A stretch of DNA of 64,000 nt from Nonomuraea turcica (GCF_030718205.1 NZ_JAUZQF010000024.1:1-64000), one strand, 5' to 3'; positions 1 through 9,984 are shown, counted from the first letter of the stretch. The notes: a model not told the origin generated them from the sequence alone. Program-made: numbers and translations.

Positions 1-68
1 CGCGGCGGACGCAGCCGCGCGCACCGCCCCTCAGGCGCAACGGGTATGCCCGGGAAAGAAGCAGAGCC

Positions 69-1052
69 ATGCTGATCAAGACGATCAACGCCGTCCTCGC
101 CGTCCTCGCCGGAGTGGGTGGCGCCCTGGTCCTGTTCTGGGTGCTCAACCGGCTGGTGGGGCTGCTGCCCGGCAAGTGGGAGGACCGCCTCAAGCCGTAC
201 GTCTACATCGGCCCGGCCTTCCTCGCGATCAGCCTCTACCTGATCTACCCGGCGATCCAGACGATCCACTTCAGCTTCGCCAACGCCGACAGCACCGCCT
301 ACGTCGGGCTCGACAACTACACCTCGCTGCTCGGGTCGGCCGGCTTCCGCTCCACCCTGGTCAACACGCTCCTGTGGATCGTCATCGTGCCCGCCGTGAC
401 CATCGCGCTGGGGCTCGGCATCGCCGTCTTGTCCGACCGGCTCAGGCCACGCGCCGAGAAGCTGGCCAAGACGGCCATCTTCATGCCCATGGCGATCTCC
501 GCGGTCGGCGCCGGGACCATCTGGCGCTTCGTCTACGCGACGAACCCGCCCGGAGAGCCGCAGATCGGCGTGCAGAACGCGATCGTCACCGCCCTCGGGT
601 TCGATCCGGTCAACTGGCTGCAGATCACCGACTTCAAGTTCAACAGCCTCGAGCTCATGGTGATGCTGCTGTGGGCGCAGGTCGGCTTCTCCATGGTCCT
701 GCTCTCGGCGGCCATCAAGGGCGTGCCGGCCGACACGCTGGAGGCGGCCAGGATCGACGGGGCGAGGGAACGCCAGATCTTCTTCAAGGTGATCGTTCCG
801 CAGATCCGCGGGACCATCATCACGGTCTTCGTCACGGTGACGATCGGCGTCATGAAGCTGTTCGACATCGTCTACGTCATGACGAACGGCGACTTCGACA
901 CCAACGTCATCGGCGTGCAGTTCTTCAACGAGCTCTTCACGAACTTCAACAACGGCCACGCGGCCGCGATCGTGGTCATGCTGATGATCGCCATCATTCC
1001 GATCATGATCTACCAGGTGCGCCAGTTCCGTACCGAGGAGGCCGGGCGATGA
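69..1052 (+). CDS. Sugar ABC transporter permease, MalF/AglF type
   Basis: This 327-residue integral membrane protein is one of two permease subunits of a carbohydrate ABC importer. About seven hydrophobic segments are visible, the first at residues 5-30. The cytoplasmic EAA loop that docks the ATPase is present near residue 225 (EAARIDGARERQIFFKVIVP). Length is normal for the family. The second permease starts inside the stop codon of this one (ATGA overlap) and a GH13 glucosidase follows, so an alpha-glucoside substrate is inferred. The ATG is preceded by a purine-rich GGAAAGAAG. The same frame is open to the window edge, but the residues before the ATG look non-protein. The substrate-binding protein gene would be expected just upstream, outside the window. 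Confidence 0.9.
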   Translation: MLIKTINAVLAVLAGVGGALVLFWVLNRLVGLLPGKWEDRLKPYVYIGPAFLAISLYLIYPAIQTIHFSFANADSTAYVGLDNYTSLLGSAGFRSTLVNTLLWIVIVPAVTIALGLGIAVLSDRLRPRAEKLAKTAIFMPMAISAVGAGTIWRFVYATNPPGEPQIGVQNAIVTALGFDPVNWLQITDFKFNSLELMVMLLWAQVGFSMVLLSAAIKGVPADTLEAARIDGARERQIFFKVIVPQIRGTIITVFVTVTIGVMKLFDIVYVMTNGDFDTNVIGVQFFNELFTNFNNGHAAAIVVMLMIAIIPIMIYQVRQFRTEEAGR

Positions 1053-1975
1053 GCATCACCGAGCGACCCGAGACCCGTTCCGCGGGCTCGTCCCCCGCCC
1101 ACCGGCAGACCGCCCCGCGCCGCCGGACGCGCCACCAGGGAGAAGCCACCCCGGTGGCCAAGGCCACCGTGATCTTCGTCTGCACCCTGTGGGTGATCCC
1201 GACGCTGGGGCTGCTGATCACGTCGTTCCGCACCAAGGACGACGCCAACGCGCTCGGCTGGTGGACGATCTTCACCGACCCCGCGTCACTGGGTCGCCTC
1301 ACGACCCAGGCTTACAGCGAGGTCATCGCGCAGGCGAACCTCGACCAGGCGTTCGTGAACAGCTTCGCGATCGCGCTGCCGGCGACGTTCATCCCGCTGC
1401 TCATCGCGGCGTTCGCGGCGTACGCGTTCGCGTTCATGAGGTTCCCCGGGCGCAACACGCTCTTCATCGTGATCGTCAGCCTGCTCGTCGTACCGAACTA
1501 CGTGGCGCTGGTGCCGGTCCTGCAGCTCTACGGAGACTTCGGCATCAACGGGACCTTCCCGGCCGCGTGGCTGGCGCACATCGGCTTCGGCATGTCGCTG
1601 GCGATCTACATCCTGCGCAACTACATGGCGACGCTGCCGCAGGCGGTGCTCGAATCGGCCAGGATCGACGGCGCCAGCCACTTCACCATGTTCTGGCGGC
1701 TCATCATGCCCATGTGCGTGCCGGCGCTCGCGTCGTTCGCGATCTTCCAGTTCCTGTGGGTCTGGAACGACCTGCTCATCGCCCTCGTCTTCATCGGGCC
1801 GGGCGAGAACGAGCCGATCACGATCGCGGTCAAATCGCTCATGGGCCAGCAGGGCCAGGGCTGGCAACTGGTCACCGCCGGCGGCTTCATCTCGATGGTG
1901 GTGCCCATCCTGTTCTTCCTCGCCCTGCAGCGCTTCTTCGTCCGCGGCCTCACCGCCGGGTCCGTCAAAGGCTGA
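1049..1975 (+). CDS. Sugar ABC transporter permease, MalG/AglG type
   Basis: This is the 308-residue second permease of the same importer. It has a charged, Arg/Pro-rich cytoplasmic N-terminus of about 30 residues, then six or so membrane segments. The EAA motif is seen as ESARIDGASHFTMFWRLIMP. The ATG at 1049 was chosen because it overlaps the stop of the first permease (ATGA), which indicates translational coupling. A longer reading of this frame begins inside the first permease and is not real. No ATPase gene is nearby; many actinomycete sugar importers share an MsiK-type ATPase encoded elsewhere, so its absence is not unusual. Confidence 0.92.
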   Translation: MSITERPETRSAGSSPAHRQTAPRRRTRHQGEATPVAKATVIFVCTLWVIPTLGLLITSFRTKDDANALGWWTIFTDPASLGRLTTQAYSEVIAQANLDQAFVNSFAIALPATFIPLLIAAFAAYAFAFMRFPGRNTLFIVIVSLLVVPNYVALVPVLQLYGDFGINGTFPAAWLAHIGFGMSLAIYILRNYMATLPQAVLESARIDGASHFTMFWRLIMPMCVPALASFAIFQFLWVWNDLLIALVFIGPGENEPITIAVKSLMGQQGQGWQLVTAGGFISMVVPILFFLALQRFFVRGLTAGSVKG

Positions 1976-2025
1976 CATTCCGCCGTACCCGCAGCTCCTT
2001 CCCGTGACCTGAGAGAAAGATCCTC

Positions 2026-3750
2026 ATGCCCACACCACCCCCTGCCCAGCCGCACGAGGAGCCCTGGTGGACCTCGGCCGTCGTCTACCAGGTCTATGTG
2101 CGCAGCTTCGCCGACTCCGACGGTGACGGAATCGGCGACCTGCGCGGCTTGCTGAGTAAGGTGGACTACCTGAGCCATCTGGGCATCGACGTCGTCTGGC
2201 TGTCCCCGATCTACCCCTCCCCTCAGGACGACGGCGGCTACGACGTCAGCGACTACCAGGGCATCGACCCGCTCTTCGGAACGCTCGCCGACTTCGACGC
2301 ACTGCTCTCCGCGCTGCACGCCAGAGGCATCAAGCTGATCATCGACCTCGTCGTCAACCACACCTCGGACGAGCACCCGTGGTTCAAAGCCTCCCGATCG
2401 GACCCATCCAGCCCCTACCGCGACTGGTACTGGTGGCGTCCGGCGCGCCCCGGGACCATTCCTGGCAAGCCCGGCTCCGAACCGAACAACTGGCGGGCGG
2501 CCTTCTCCGGCTCGGCCTGGGAGTTCGACGAGGACACGCAGGAGTACTACCTGCACCTCTTCTCACGCCGCCAGCCCGATCTCAACTGGGAGAACCCCCA
2601 GGTCCGCCAGGCCGTCCACCAGATGATGCGCTGGTGGCTGGACCGCGGTGTCGACGGCTTCCGGATGGACGTCATCAACATGATCTCCAAGGGCGTCCAG
2701 CTGCCCGACGGCCCGCCGATCCCGGGCGAGGACTTCGGCGACGGCGGCCCGTTCTACCTCTGCGGTCCACGCCTGGACGAGTTCCTCCAGGAGATGCGCC
2801 AGGAGGTGTTCGCCGGCCGCGGCGATCACGTGCTGACCGTCGGCGAGATGCCGAACGTCACGCTGGAGCAGGCCCGCGCGATCACCGATCGCCACTCGCC
2901 GCGCCTCGACATGGTCTTCCAGTTCGAACATGTCCAGGTGGACCAAGGGCCGGGAGGGAAGTTCGACCTGCTCCCGCTGCGCCCGGCGGACCTCAAGGCA
3001 TCCCTCAGCCGGTGGCAGGAGGGGCTGGCCGGCACCGGATGGAACACCCTCTATCTCGGCAACCACGACCAGCCGCGGCTGGTGTCGAGGTTCGGTGATG
3101 CGGATGAGCTGCGCGTCCCCTCGGCCAAGGCGCTCGCCACAATGCTGCACCTGCACCGCGGCACGCCCTTCATCTTCCAGGGGGATGAGCTCGGCATGAC
3201 GAACTACCCCTGGCGCGAGGCGAGCGAGTTCCGCGACATCGAGTCGCTCAACCACTACCGCGATCGGGTGGAACGCGGCGAGGATCCCGAGACGGTTCTG
3301 CAGACCTTGCGCCGGATGAGCCGGGACAACGCCCGCACGCCGATGCAATGGGACGCCTCGCCGAACGCCGGGTTCAGCACCGGCACCCCATGGCTGAGCG
3401 TTCACCCCGATCATGCCGAGGTGAACGTCGCACGGCAGCTGGACGACCCGGATTCCGTGCTGTCCCACTACCGCAGGCTCATCACGCTGCGGCATGAGGA
3501 GCCGGCCGTCTCCAGGGGAGATTTCGCCCTGTTGCTGCCGTCGCACGAGCAGGTGTACGCCTTCATGCGCCGTCATGAGGGGACCGAGGTGCTGGTCGTG
3601 ACCAACCTCACGGGTATGGAGGCCAACGCCGGATCGCTGCCCGGCGCTCTCGGCTGGCTGGAGGCCGAGCTCCTGCTCATGAACTATCCGGGCGTGCCCA
3701 CCTCTTGGCGGCTGCGCCCGTTCGAGTCCCGGGTCTACCGCCGCCGCTGA
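2026..3750 (+). CDS. GH13 family alpha-glucosidase
   Basis: This 574-residue cytoplasmic glycoside hydrolase probably cleaves alpha-glucosides brought in by the upstream importer. The GH13 signatures are all present. Region I reads DLVVNHTSDEHPWF. The nucleophile Asp215 lies in GFRMD, the acid/base Glu274 in TVGEMP, and the transition-state stabiliser Asp348 in NHDQPR. The N-terminal block WW...VVYQVYVRSFADSDGDGIGD is typical of oligo-1,6-glucosidase or alpha-glucosidase relatives. There is no signal peptide. The gene starts 50 bp after the permease genes behind GAGAGAAAGATCCTC and is probably cotranscribed. Trehalose-6-phosphate hydrolase or sucrose isomerase activity cannot be excluded from sequence alone. 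Confidence 0.93.
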   Translation: MPTPPPAQPHEEPWWTSAVVYQVYVRSFADSDGDGIGDLRGLLSKVDYLSHLGIDVVWLSPIYPSPQDDGGYDVSDYQGIDPLFGTLADFDALLSALHARGIKLIIDLVVNHTSDEHPWFKASRSDPSSPYRDWYWWRPARPGTIPGKPGSEPNNWRAAFSGSAWEFDEDTQEYYLHLFSRRQPDLNWENPQVRQAVHQMMRWWLDRGVDGFRMDVINMISKGVQLPDGPPIPGEDFGDGGPFYLCGPRLDEFLQEMRQEVFAGRGDHVLTVGEMPNVTLEQARAITDRHSPRLDMVFQFEHVQVDQGPGGKFDLLPLRPADLKASLSRWQEGLAGTGWNTLYLGNHDQPRLVSRFGDADELRVPSAKALATMLHLHRGTPFIFQGDELGMTNYPWREASEFRDIESLNHYRDRVERGEDPETVLQTLRRMSRDNARTPMQWDASPNAGFSTGTPWLSVHPDHAEVNVARQLDDPDSVLSHYRRLITLRHEEPAVSRGDFALLLPSHEQVYAFMRRHEGTEVLVVTNLTGMEANAGSLPGALGWLEAELLLMNYPGVPTSWRLRPFESRVYRRR

Positions 3751-3756
3751 CGACGT

Positions 3757-4434
3757 TCATGTCGCGTTCTCCGTGCCTGAGCCCCGCTGATGAAGCAGGG
3801 CCTCCGCGGCGGTCCAAGCCCGGGCGAGCCCGAACTCGGCCAGGCCGCGGATGAGGTCGCGGAAGGTTTCCTCCGTGGCCCCGTCCGCCTGCGCCAAGGC
3901 GGCGTGCAGGCGCATCGACTGGCCCAGCGTCTGGTAGAAGACGTCCACGGTCAGGCAGGCGATGGCTCGCTCGCGGATGCTGAGGTGCGGGCGGGCCCAG
4001 CGCTGGGCCAGCTGGTCTTCGGTGAAGGCGGCCAGTCCCGGGTCCACGGCCTCGAGACCGTGGATGGCGCGGGCCAGCGCTCCGGTCAGCGGCACCGGCT
4101 TGATCGGGTCGGTGTCCTGCGCCGGGGGCAGGCCGAGTTCGGTCAGTCGCTGGAAGGCTGGGACGAGGATGGGGTAGCCCACGTAGGGGGCCAGGTGGCG
4201 GTAGAGCTCCCTGATGGCCTCGGGGTCGACGCCGTTGGACAGGGCCATCTGGACGTGCATGGCCAGGGGCAGGTCCAGATGCGGGTGACACAGGTCGGCG
4301 GTCAGGCAGACGAAGGCCTTCTCGCGCATGGTCAGGTGGGTCAGGCCCCACAGGTTGTGGCCCGCGCCGACCGCGAGCTGGGCGAAGACGGGGTCGAGCG
4401 CGACGAGGGCGTCGGCTCCGGCGAGCTGGGTCAT
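3757..4434 (-). CDS. Carboxymuconolactone decarboxylase (AhpD-like) family protein
   Basis: This 225-residue protein appears to contain two CMD-like helical repeats. Each has the pattern of a helix with (T/S)(M/I)RE(K/R)A..CLT followed by a helix rich in H/A/L (LTMREKAFVCLTADL near residue 35 and LSIRERAIACLTVDVF near residue 150). The CxxC peroxidase motif of true AhpD is absent; single Cys residues sit in the CLT positions, so enzymatic function is open. The start has GGAG seven bases upstream. It lies 28 bp downstream of an SDR gene on the same strand, so the two probably form an operon, a pairing typical of small-molecule oxidoreductase loci. It ends 6 bp from the convergent glucosidase gene. 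Confidence 0.82.
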   Translation of the reverse strand: MTQLAGADALVALDPVFAQLAVGAGHNLWGLTHLTMREKAFVCLTADLCHPHLDLPLAMHVQMALSNGVDPEAIRELYRHLAPYVGYPILVPAFQRLTELGLPPAQDTDPIKPVPLTGALARAIHGLEAVDPGLAAFTEDQLAQRWARPHLSIRERAIACLTVDVFYQTLGQSMRLHAALAQADGATEETFRDLIRGLAEFGLARAWTAAEALLHQRGSGTENAT

Positions 4435-4462
4435 GGGTGCTCCGTTCAGGACAGGTCGAGGG

Positions 4463-5281
4463 TCAGGACAGGCCCAATGCGCGCAGCCGCAGGGCGTCGA
4501 GGGTGTATTGGGGGAGGATGCGGCCGAGCGTGCTCATCAGCCGTGATTTCTTGCCGACCGGGTAGCGCGAGCGCGGCTTGCGGGCGGTCAGGGCGTGCAA
4601 GACGGCGCGGGCGACCACGTCGGGGCTGGAGCCGGAGCGCTCTTCCTTCAGGCCGCTGGTGACCATGGTCCGGTAGGCGGCGCCGTACAGGCGTCTGCCT
4701 TCCTCGCCGATGGCGGCCAGGCGGGGTTCGACCTCGCCTTCGAGCTTGTCGACGGCGGCGGTGTGGATGGAGCCGGGTTCGATGAGGACCGCGCGGATGC
4801 CCCAGGGCTTGACCTCCATGCGCAGCGCGTCGTTGAGGGAGCGGATGGCGTGTTTGGAGGAGCACAGGGGGCCGCCGAAGGGCAGGGTGATCCAGCTGCC
4901 GACCGAGCCGACGGTGACGACGCGGCCTTTCGAGGCGCGCAGCTTCGGCAGCATGGCCTGGGTGACGGCCACCTGGCCGAAGACGTTGACCTCGTACTGC
5001 CGGCGCAGCGCGTCCAGGGAGACGAACTCCAGGGGGCCGGTGACGCCGATGCCGGCGTTGTTGACCAGGGCGTCCAGGCGATCGATCGTCCTGACCGCCT
5101 CCGCGATCTGGCCGGGGTCGGTGACGTCCAGCGTGATCGGGGTGACCGTCGGGCCGAGCGCCTGGCCGTCGGCCTCCTTACGAACTCCGGCGTAGACGGT
5201 GAAGCCCTCGCGGGCCAGCAGAAGGGCGGTGGCCCGCCCGATTCCGGTGGAAGCACCGGTCACCAGGACGGTTTTCGACAT
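4463..5281 (-). CDS. SDR family oxidoreductase with altered active-site tyrosine
   Basis: This 272-residue classical short-chain dehydrogenase/reductase has the nucleotide-binding motif TGASTGIG at residues 8-15 and NNAG near residue 85. The active-site YxxxK motif is changed: the segment reads GGPLCSSKHA, with Leu (codon CTG) where Tyr is expected, while the Lys and the preceding Ser (VGSVGS) remain. Without the Tyr, ordinary hydride-transfer catalysis would be impaired, so it may be non-catalytic or use another residue. The rest looks intact (IEPGSI, PWGIRAVLIEP). The start has GGAAGGA upstream. It is first in a two-gene operon with the CMD-family gene. Confidence 0.88.
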   Translation of the reverse strand: MSKTVLVTGASTGIGRATALLLAREGFTVYAGVRKEADGQALGPTVTPITLDVTDPGQIAEAVRTIDRLDALVNNAGIGVTGPLEFVSLDALRRQYEVNVFGQVAVTQAMLPKLRASKGRVVTVGSVGSWITLPFGGPLCSSKHAIRSLNDALRMEVKPWGIRAVLIEPGSIHTAAVDKLEGEVEPRLAAIGEEGRRLYGAAYRTMVTSGLKEERSGSSPDVVARAVLHALTARKPRSRYPVGKKSRLMSTLGRILPQYTLDALRLRALGLS

Positions 5282-5461
5282 GAGTGGTCCTTCCGGGTCC
5301 AGGTCAGTAGGAGGCGCGCATCAGCTCGGTCGCCCATTCCGGTGGCGTCCAGACTGATCACGACCGTACGGCCCGTCGGTTCCGGCCGAATCAGTCATGG
5401 TGGCTGAAGTCTTGCGAGGCTCCCACCGGCTGGTTAGGTAGGGAGCTGATCGAGCGGCCCG

Positions 5462-6058
5462 TTACCTGACCGGCGGGTGAGCCTGCTGCTCCTCGGTCTT
5501 GAGCTGGCGGTTCTCCTTGACGAGGAAGTAGATCAGCAGTCCGCTCATGATGAAGTGGCCGCCGGCGGTGTACAGGCCGGGGAAGTAGCCGCCCTTGATG
5601 ATCGGGAAGACGAAGTGGGCGATGCCGTTGAGCAGGCCCGCGCCCAGGGCGTACCACCACAGGAAGAAGTTGGCCACGCGGATCCGGTAGAGCGCGCCCG
5701 CGCCGGCGAAGAAGTAGAGCGCGCCGAAGCCGAAGACGAAGACGAGCAGGAACTCCTTCTCCGGCCAGTCGCGCGGCGAGTCGAACAGCTCGACGATCTC
5801 GTGCGGGAAGCCGCCGGTGTACTCCTCGGCCATGTGGATGAGCTGGAAGCCCACCGCACACAGGTAGATGGCGATCACCTTCCTGGACTTCACCGGGCGG
5901 GTGTAGCTGAAGGCGATCCACCCGCTCCAGCCCAGCACGCTGGCGACCACGAGGATGATGGCACCTTGGATGGGGAGGGTCAGCAGTGCCCAAGTGCAGA
6001 AGGCGGCGGCCAGGATCGCCATGACGGTCGCCGAGTAGGGTTCAGGTCGTTTGGTCAT
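5462..6058 (-). CDS. HXXEE domain membrane protein
   Basis: This 198-residue protein has about five hydrophobic segments and carries the HxxEE motif (HMAEEY near residue 75) followed by F-rich and NGIAHFVFP segments. This matches the HXXEE family, whose function is not established. The conserved His and Glu residues within membrane helices suggest metal or lipid chemistry, but that is inference. The gene stands alone, with about 180 bp before the SDR operon on the same strand and a gene facing the other way upstream. Confidence 0.78.
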   Translation of the reverse strand: MTKRPEPYSATVMAILAAAFCTWALLTLPIQGAIILVVASVLGWSGWIAFSYTRPVKSRKVIAIYLCAVGFQLIHMAEEYTGGFPHEIVELFDSPRDWPEKEFLLVFVFGFGALYFFAGAGALYRIRVANFFLWWYALGAGLLNGIAHFVFPIIKGGYFPGLYTAGGHFIMSGLLIYFLVKENRQLKTEEQQAHPPVR

Positions 6059-6429
6059 GGCCGAAACCCTAGGAAGATGGCGCTATCGGTCGCCTCTGTC
6101 AGATGACTGATCGAGGCCCGGGGCACATCAGTCACCTTGACGGAGGCGATGCCGCCTTGCAGGCCGACCACGCCGGCCCGCACGGGCCACGCTCTGCCGC
6201 CGGTCGCCACCGTCCAGGCCGATCTCGGCCGCTTCGTCGGAGGAGAAGGTGTTCGTCATGGACGGCTGTCGATCACTCTGTCCGGGGATCGAGGTGAGGA
6301 GACGATCACCGTCAGCATGCTGGCAGGCGAGGTCGGCACCTGGCGCGGCAGCTACTTCGCCTCCCTCCCGCACAGCTGCCCGTCCATCTCAAGGCCCTGG
6401 CCACGGGCATCGAGGCGCGCGAGGCGAAC
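6059..6429. other. Gap between divergent genes, possible upstream remnant
   Basis: These 371 bp separate the HXXEE gene from the next gene. A second frame that overlaps the start of the next gene reads SITLSGDRGEETITVSMLAG and then WRGSYFAS, which looks protein-like. It cannot be joined to the downstream protein without a frameshift. This is either the lost 5' end of that gene or chance. No clear promoter was identified. Confidence 0.3.
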
Positions 6430-6849
6430 GTGTTCCGCGCCGTCCTGCGCACACCAGGTGAGGGCGACGAGCTGCTGGCCGCCCGAGGCATCCGGCCGGC
6501 GCGTTATGACGTCGTCGTGCTGATCCGCCGGCTCGGCAATGTGGATCACAGCCAGGACCATTGCTTCCTGTTCAACTACTTCTACGCCGATGACCGCGAG
6601 ACCTTGCTGAAGGTGTGGGAGTACACCGCCGGGTGGTTCCAGGCCAAGACCGCGCTGCCCAACTCCGCCTTGATGCAGCCGCTGGAGGGCGAGTCTGCGG
6701 ACTACGGGCTCGTCAACCACGCGAGCTGGCCGAACTGGCGGACCTTTCTGCCCAGCCTGATCTTGCGGCCTACCTTCCGCAGTTTTGTGCTGGCCAACTT
6801 CAAGGCCAACGGCGTCGCCGCGCAGCCGATCATCGACCGCCGGGTGTGA
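6430..6849 (+). CDS. Hypothetical protein, possibly 5'-truncated
   Basis: This encodes a soluble protein of 139 residues from a GTG start with a weak GAGG seven bases upstream. I do not recognise the family. The composition is protein-like: YDVVVLIRRLGNV, then DHCFLFNYFYADDRETLLKV, then aromatic-rich NHASWPNWRTFLPSL. The frame remains open upstream to 6298 without a better start, and the residues there (QLPVHLKALATGIEAREAN) look like continuing helix. The original gene may therefore have been longer and lost its beginning. It converges on a hydrolase gene, with only a weak inverted repeat (6860-6881) between them. Confidence 0.5.
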   Translation: MFRAVLRTPGEGDELLAARGIRPARYDVVVLIRRLGNVDHSQDHCFLFNYFYADDRETLLKVWEYTAGWFQAKTALPNSALMQPLEGESADYGLVNHASWPNWRTFLPSLILRPTFRSFVLANFKANGVAAQPIIDRRV

Positions 6850-6955
6850 CCTGCCCTCAGGCCAGTCCTGGGAGTCTGGCCAGCTCGGCGCGGAGGAGAC
6901 GCCGTGTCGACAACCGTCGGCGACCCGGCGGGTGCGCCCTCGCGGACGGCGAATG

Positions 6956-7855
6956 TCAGCTCGCGGGAAGGTGGCGTCGGAGGAAGGCGACTTGGTCGGT
7001 GAGCACGTGTTCCCTGGTCTCGGGGTCGTTGTAGAAGCTGAAATGAGTGCCAGGGTAGATCCGTAGCTCACCGCGCGGCGCGCGATCGGCGAGTGCTCGT
7101 GTCGTTTCTCGCGGCGTCTCCCGGTCATCGGCGGCTATGCAGACCAGTAGCGGCATGCTCAGCCGCTCGGCCGCATCGCCTGGCCGGTAACGCGCCATGG
7201 CGAGGAACGCCCTGGGGGCAACGCTGTTACGCCAGAGGGTGGTGCCGTGCTCGCCGGTGAGGGTCCTGATGTGCTGGTCCGCTTCTGCGGTGGCGGTGAC
7301 CGCGAGCTCGCCCGGCTTTCCCACCATGGGGATGTAGTAGGGCGACAGGCCGAGCTTGCCACGTACGGCGTCCCAGAGGATGGCGGCCTCGAGGCGGAGG
7401 GTCTGCCCCATGGAGCGGCCCTCGACCTTTTTGGGGAATCCGTTGAACGGAATCTGCGCAACCACGGCGACGATCGCGGGATCGTCGGCTGCCACGGACA
7501 CGGCGTGGCCTCCACCGAGTGAATTGCCCCAGATCATCACCTGACCGGGGTCGACGTGCTCATGGCCGCGGGCGAAGGCGACAGCGGCGCGTAGGTCGTC
7601 CTGCTGACCCTCGATATCGACCAACTGCCGCGGCTCACCGTCGCTCTCGCCGAAATTGCGATAGTCGAACACCAAGGCCGCAATCCCCTCGGCGGCGAAC
7701 CGCTCGGCGTACGGGAACAGGCGGTCCATCGTCCCGCTGAACCCGTGGCAGAGCACCACGCACGGCATTCGCCCTGGACGGTCGGCAGGCAGGTAGAGAT
7801 AGCCCGCGCAGCGGATGCCGGCCGAAGTGAAGGACGCCTTGACTCGTTCAAACAT
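6956..7855 (-). CDS. Alpha/beta hydrolase (dienelactone-hydrolase-like)
   Basis: This 299-residue hydrolase has the oxyanion-loop HGFSG near residue 35, the nucleophile elbow GNSLGG, the acid region ADDRETP and a catalytic His in GTHFSFY. This is the usual order for DLH/peptidase-S9-like alpha/beta hydrolases. The ATG at 7855 (MFERVKASF) was preferred over one 54 bp upstream because the extra residues would cover a perfect operator palindrome at 7877-7893. The substrate is unknown. The gene is monocistronic, with repressor control suggested by that palindrome. Confidence 0.85.
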   Translation of the reverse strand: MFERVKASFTSAGIRCAGYLYLPADRPGRMPCVVLCHGFSGTMDRLFPYAERFAAEGIAALVFDYRNFGESDGEPRQLVDIEGQQDDLRAAVAFARGHEHVDPGQVMIWGNSLGGGHAVSVAADDPAIVAVVAQIPFNGFPKKVEGRSMGQTLRLEAAILWDAVRGKLGLSPYYIPMVGKPGELAVTATAEADQHIRTLTGEHGTTLWRNSVAPRAFLAMARYRPGDAAERLSMPLLVCIAADDRETPRETTRALADRAPRGELRIYPGTHFSFYNDPETREHVLTDQVAFLRRHLPAS

Positions 7856-7876
7856 CCCGATCACCCCAAGCCTTAG

Positions 7877-7893
7877 ACCGACCTTTGGTCGGT
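7877..7893. promoter_or_regulatory. Putative TetR-type operator
   Basis: A perfect 17-bp inverted repeat, ACCGACC-TTT-GGTCGGT, lies 21 bp upstream of the hydrolase start. The arm ACCGACC/GGTCGGT resembles the core of the TetR-family operators upstream of the DHA2 exporter in this window (CCGGTCGGT / ACCGACCGG). It was read directly from sequence. No adjacent regulator gene is present, so the controlling protein is encoded elsewhere. Confidence 0.6.
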
Positions 7894-8060
7894 AGCGTAG
7901 CCGATCCACTGACCAAGGGTAAGTCTTGGAGGTGTGTTATGAGCGCTGCGCTCTTCTAAGCGAGCTCGAAGCTGTCTCTCGGGCGACGATCCACCGTTGT
8001 CTCAAAAACAAAGTTTAGAGATTTTGATTTCGAAACAACGCGGGCGGCTCGGGCCGAGGG

Positions 8061-9201
8061 CTACGACGGGGGTGACTCACGGGCTCCGTTCGGGAACGAC
8101 GATGGCCAGGACGCGCTCCGCGATCTGGAGGGGTGGTACGCGGGTAGTCGCACCGTGACGCGGAGCCCGCCGGCGGGGCGGGGGGTGAGGGTGAGGGTTC
8201 CGTCGTGTGCTTGGGCGATGCTTTTGACGATTGCCAGGCCGAGGCCGACACCGGCGTGGTCGGTGCGTATGCGTTTGGTGCCGCGCTGAAACGGCTCGAC
8301 AAGCGTGGAAACCAATTGTGGGGCGAGCTTCTCGCCGGTGTTCTCGACAGTGAGCACCACAGCCTTGGGCTGAACGCTGGTCGTGACCCACACGGTGCCC
8401 TGTTCAGGCAGGTTGTGGATGATCGCGTTGTGCACGAGGTTCGTCGTCATCTGCAGCAGGAGCTCGTGTGAGCCGATGGTGGGGGTCATGTCGCCGGAGG
8501 TCTCGATGGAGAGGCCGCGTTTTTCCGCGAGGGGGAGGAGCGTTTCGGTGGCTTCTTCCGCGATGAGGGACAGGTCGACGTGTAGCCGGATGAAGGACCG
8601 TTTGTCGGCGCGGCTGAGCAGGAGCAATGCTTCAGTGAGGTTGATCGCTCGGGTGTTGACGGCGTGGAGGCGGTCGAGGAGTTCGCCGGTGTCCCGGTTC
8701 AGATCGTTGCGGGCCACGTCGAGAAGTGTCTGCGAGATCGCCAGTGGGGTGCGCAGTTCGTGGGAGGCGTTGGCTGCGAATCTCTGCTGTTCGGCGACGT
8801 GTGCTTCGAGCCGCATGAGCATGGTGTCGAAGGCGTCGGCGAGTTCGCGGAACTCATCTCTGGGGCCCTGTAGCCGGATTCGGTGGGACAGTGATCCGTT
8901 CGCGGCCATGCGTGTGGCCTGTGTGATGCGAGTCAGAGGGGTGAGCATGCGGCCGGCGAGAATCCATCCTCCCACGAGACCGAACACCAGCAGGAACGCC
9001 CAAACTGCGGCTGCCCGCGGAGCGAAAGCGCTCAGGAGGTCGGATTGGTTGGGAACAAAAGGACCGAGGACCCGGATCGGACCGTCGGGCACATAACGCA
9101 GCAGGAATACCCACACCGTCGCGAGCAGCAAGGCACCTGCAAGCATGACGAACCCGGCATAGCTGAGAGTAAGTTTGAGGCGAACGCTCAAACCAGGCGT
9201 C

Positions 9202-9209
<8 letters not shown>
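8061..9209 (-). CDS. Sensor histidine kinase
   Basis: This 382-residue membrane sensor kinase has two transmembrane segments (about 14-38 and 66-86) enclosing a very short extracytoplasmic loop of about 28 residues. A HAMP linker follows (about 87-138), then a HisKA dimerisation domain with phospho-acceptor His150 in ASHELRTPL, then a HATPase_c domain with N-box LVHNAIIHN and G-box GVGLGLAIV. The small loop suggests that it senses a membrane-proximal or intramembrane signal, as VanS-like kinases do. The GTG start overlaps the last 8 bp of the response-regulator gene and has GGGAG upstream. It forms a two-gene operon with that regulator. Confidence 0.92.
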
Positions 9210-9897
<688 letters not shown>

Positions 9898-9919
9898 GCT
9901 CTCGAGGGTATGAGCCGGA

Positions 9920-9938
9920 GCATATCGTCGGCATATCG
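9920..9938. promoter_or_regulatory. Direct-repeat box for the OmpR-type regulator
   Basis: GCATATCG occurs twice, at 9920-9927 and 9931-9938, separated by TCG, so the repeats are 11 bp start to start (about one helical turn). OmpR/PhoB-family regulators bind tandem direct repeats of this kind. The site lies in the 87-bp gap between the regulator and the VanY-like gene and could control both directions. Confidence 0.6.
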
Positions 9939-9984
9939 AAAACCCCATACGTGCTGACAACGCCACGCTGCCTTGACTGCAGGC

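Noticed and set aside
1621..3576. Long open frames antisense to the permease and glucosidase genes
   Set aside because: High-GC coding DNA opens other frames. The translations are rich in Arg/Pro/His or Val/Glu without domains, and the sense strand encodes well-known families.
4595..5407. 270-codon open frame opposite the SDR gene
   Set aside because: Its composition (Gly/Asp/Ala/Gln-rich) is the mirror of the SDR gene and it has no ribosome site or motif.
6860..6881. GGCCAG/CTGGCC hairpin as terminator between convergent genes
   Set aside because: The stem is only 6 bp with a 10-nt loop and no extension; too weak to claim.
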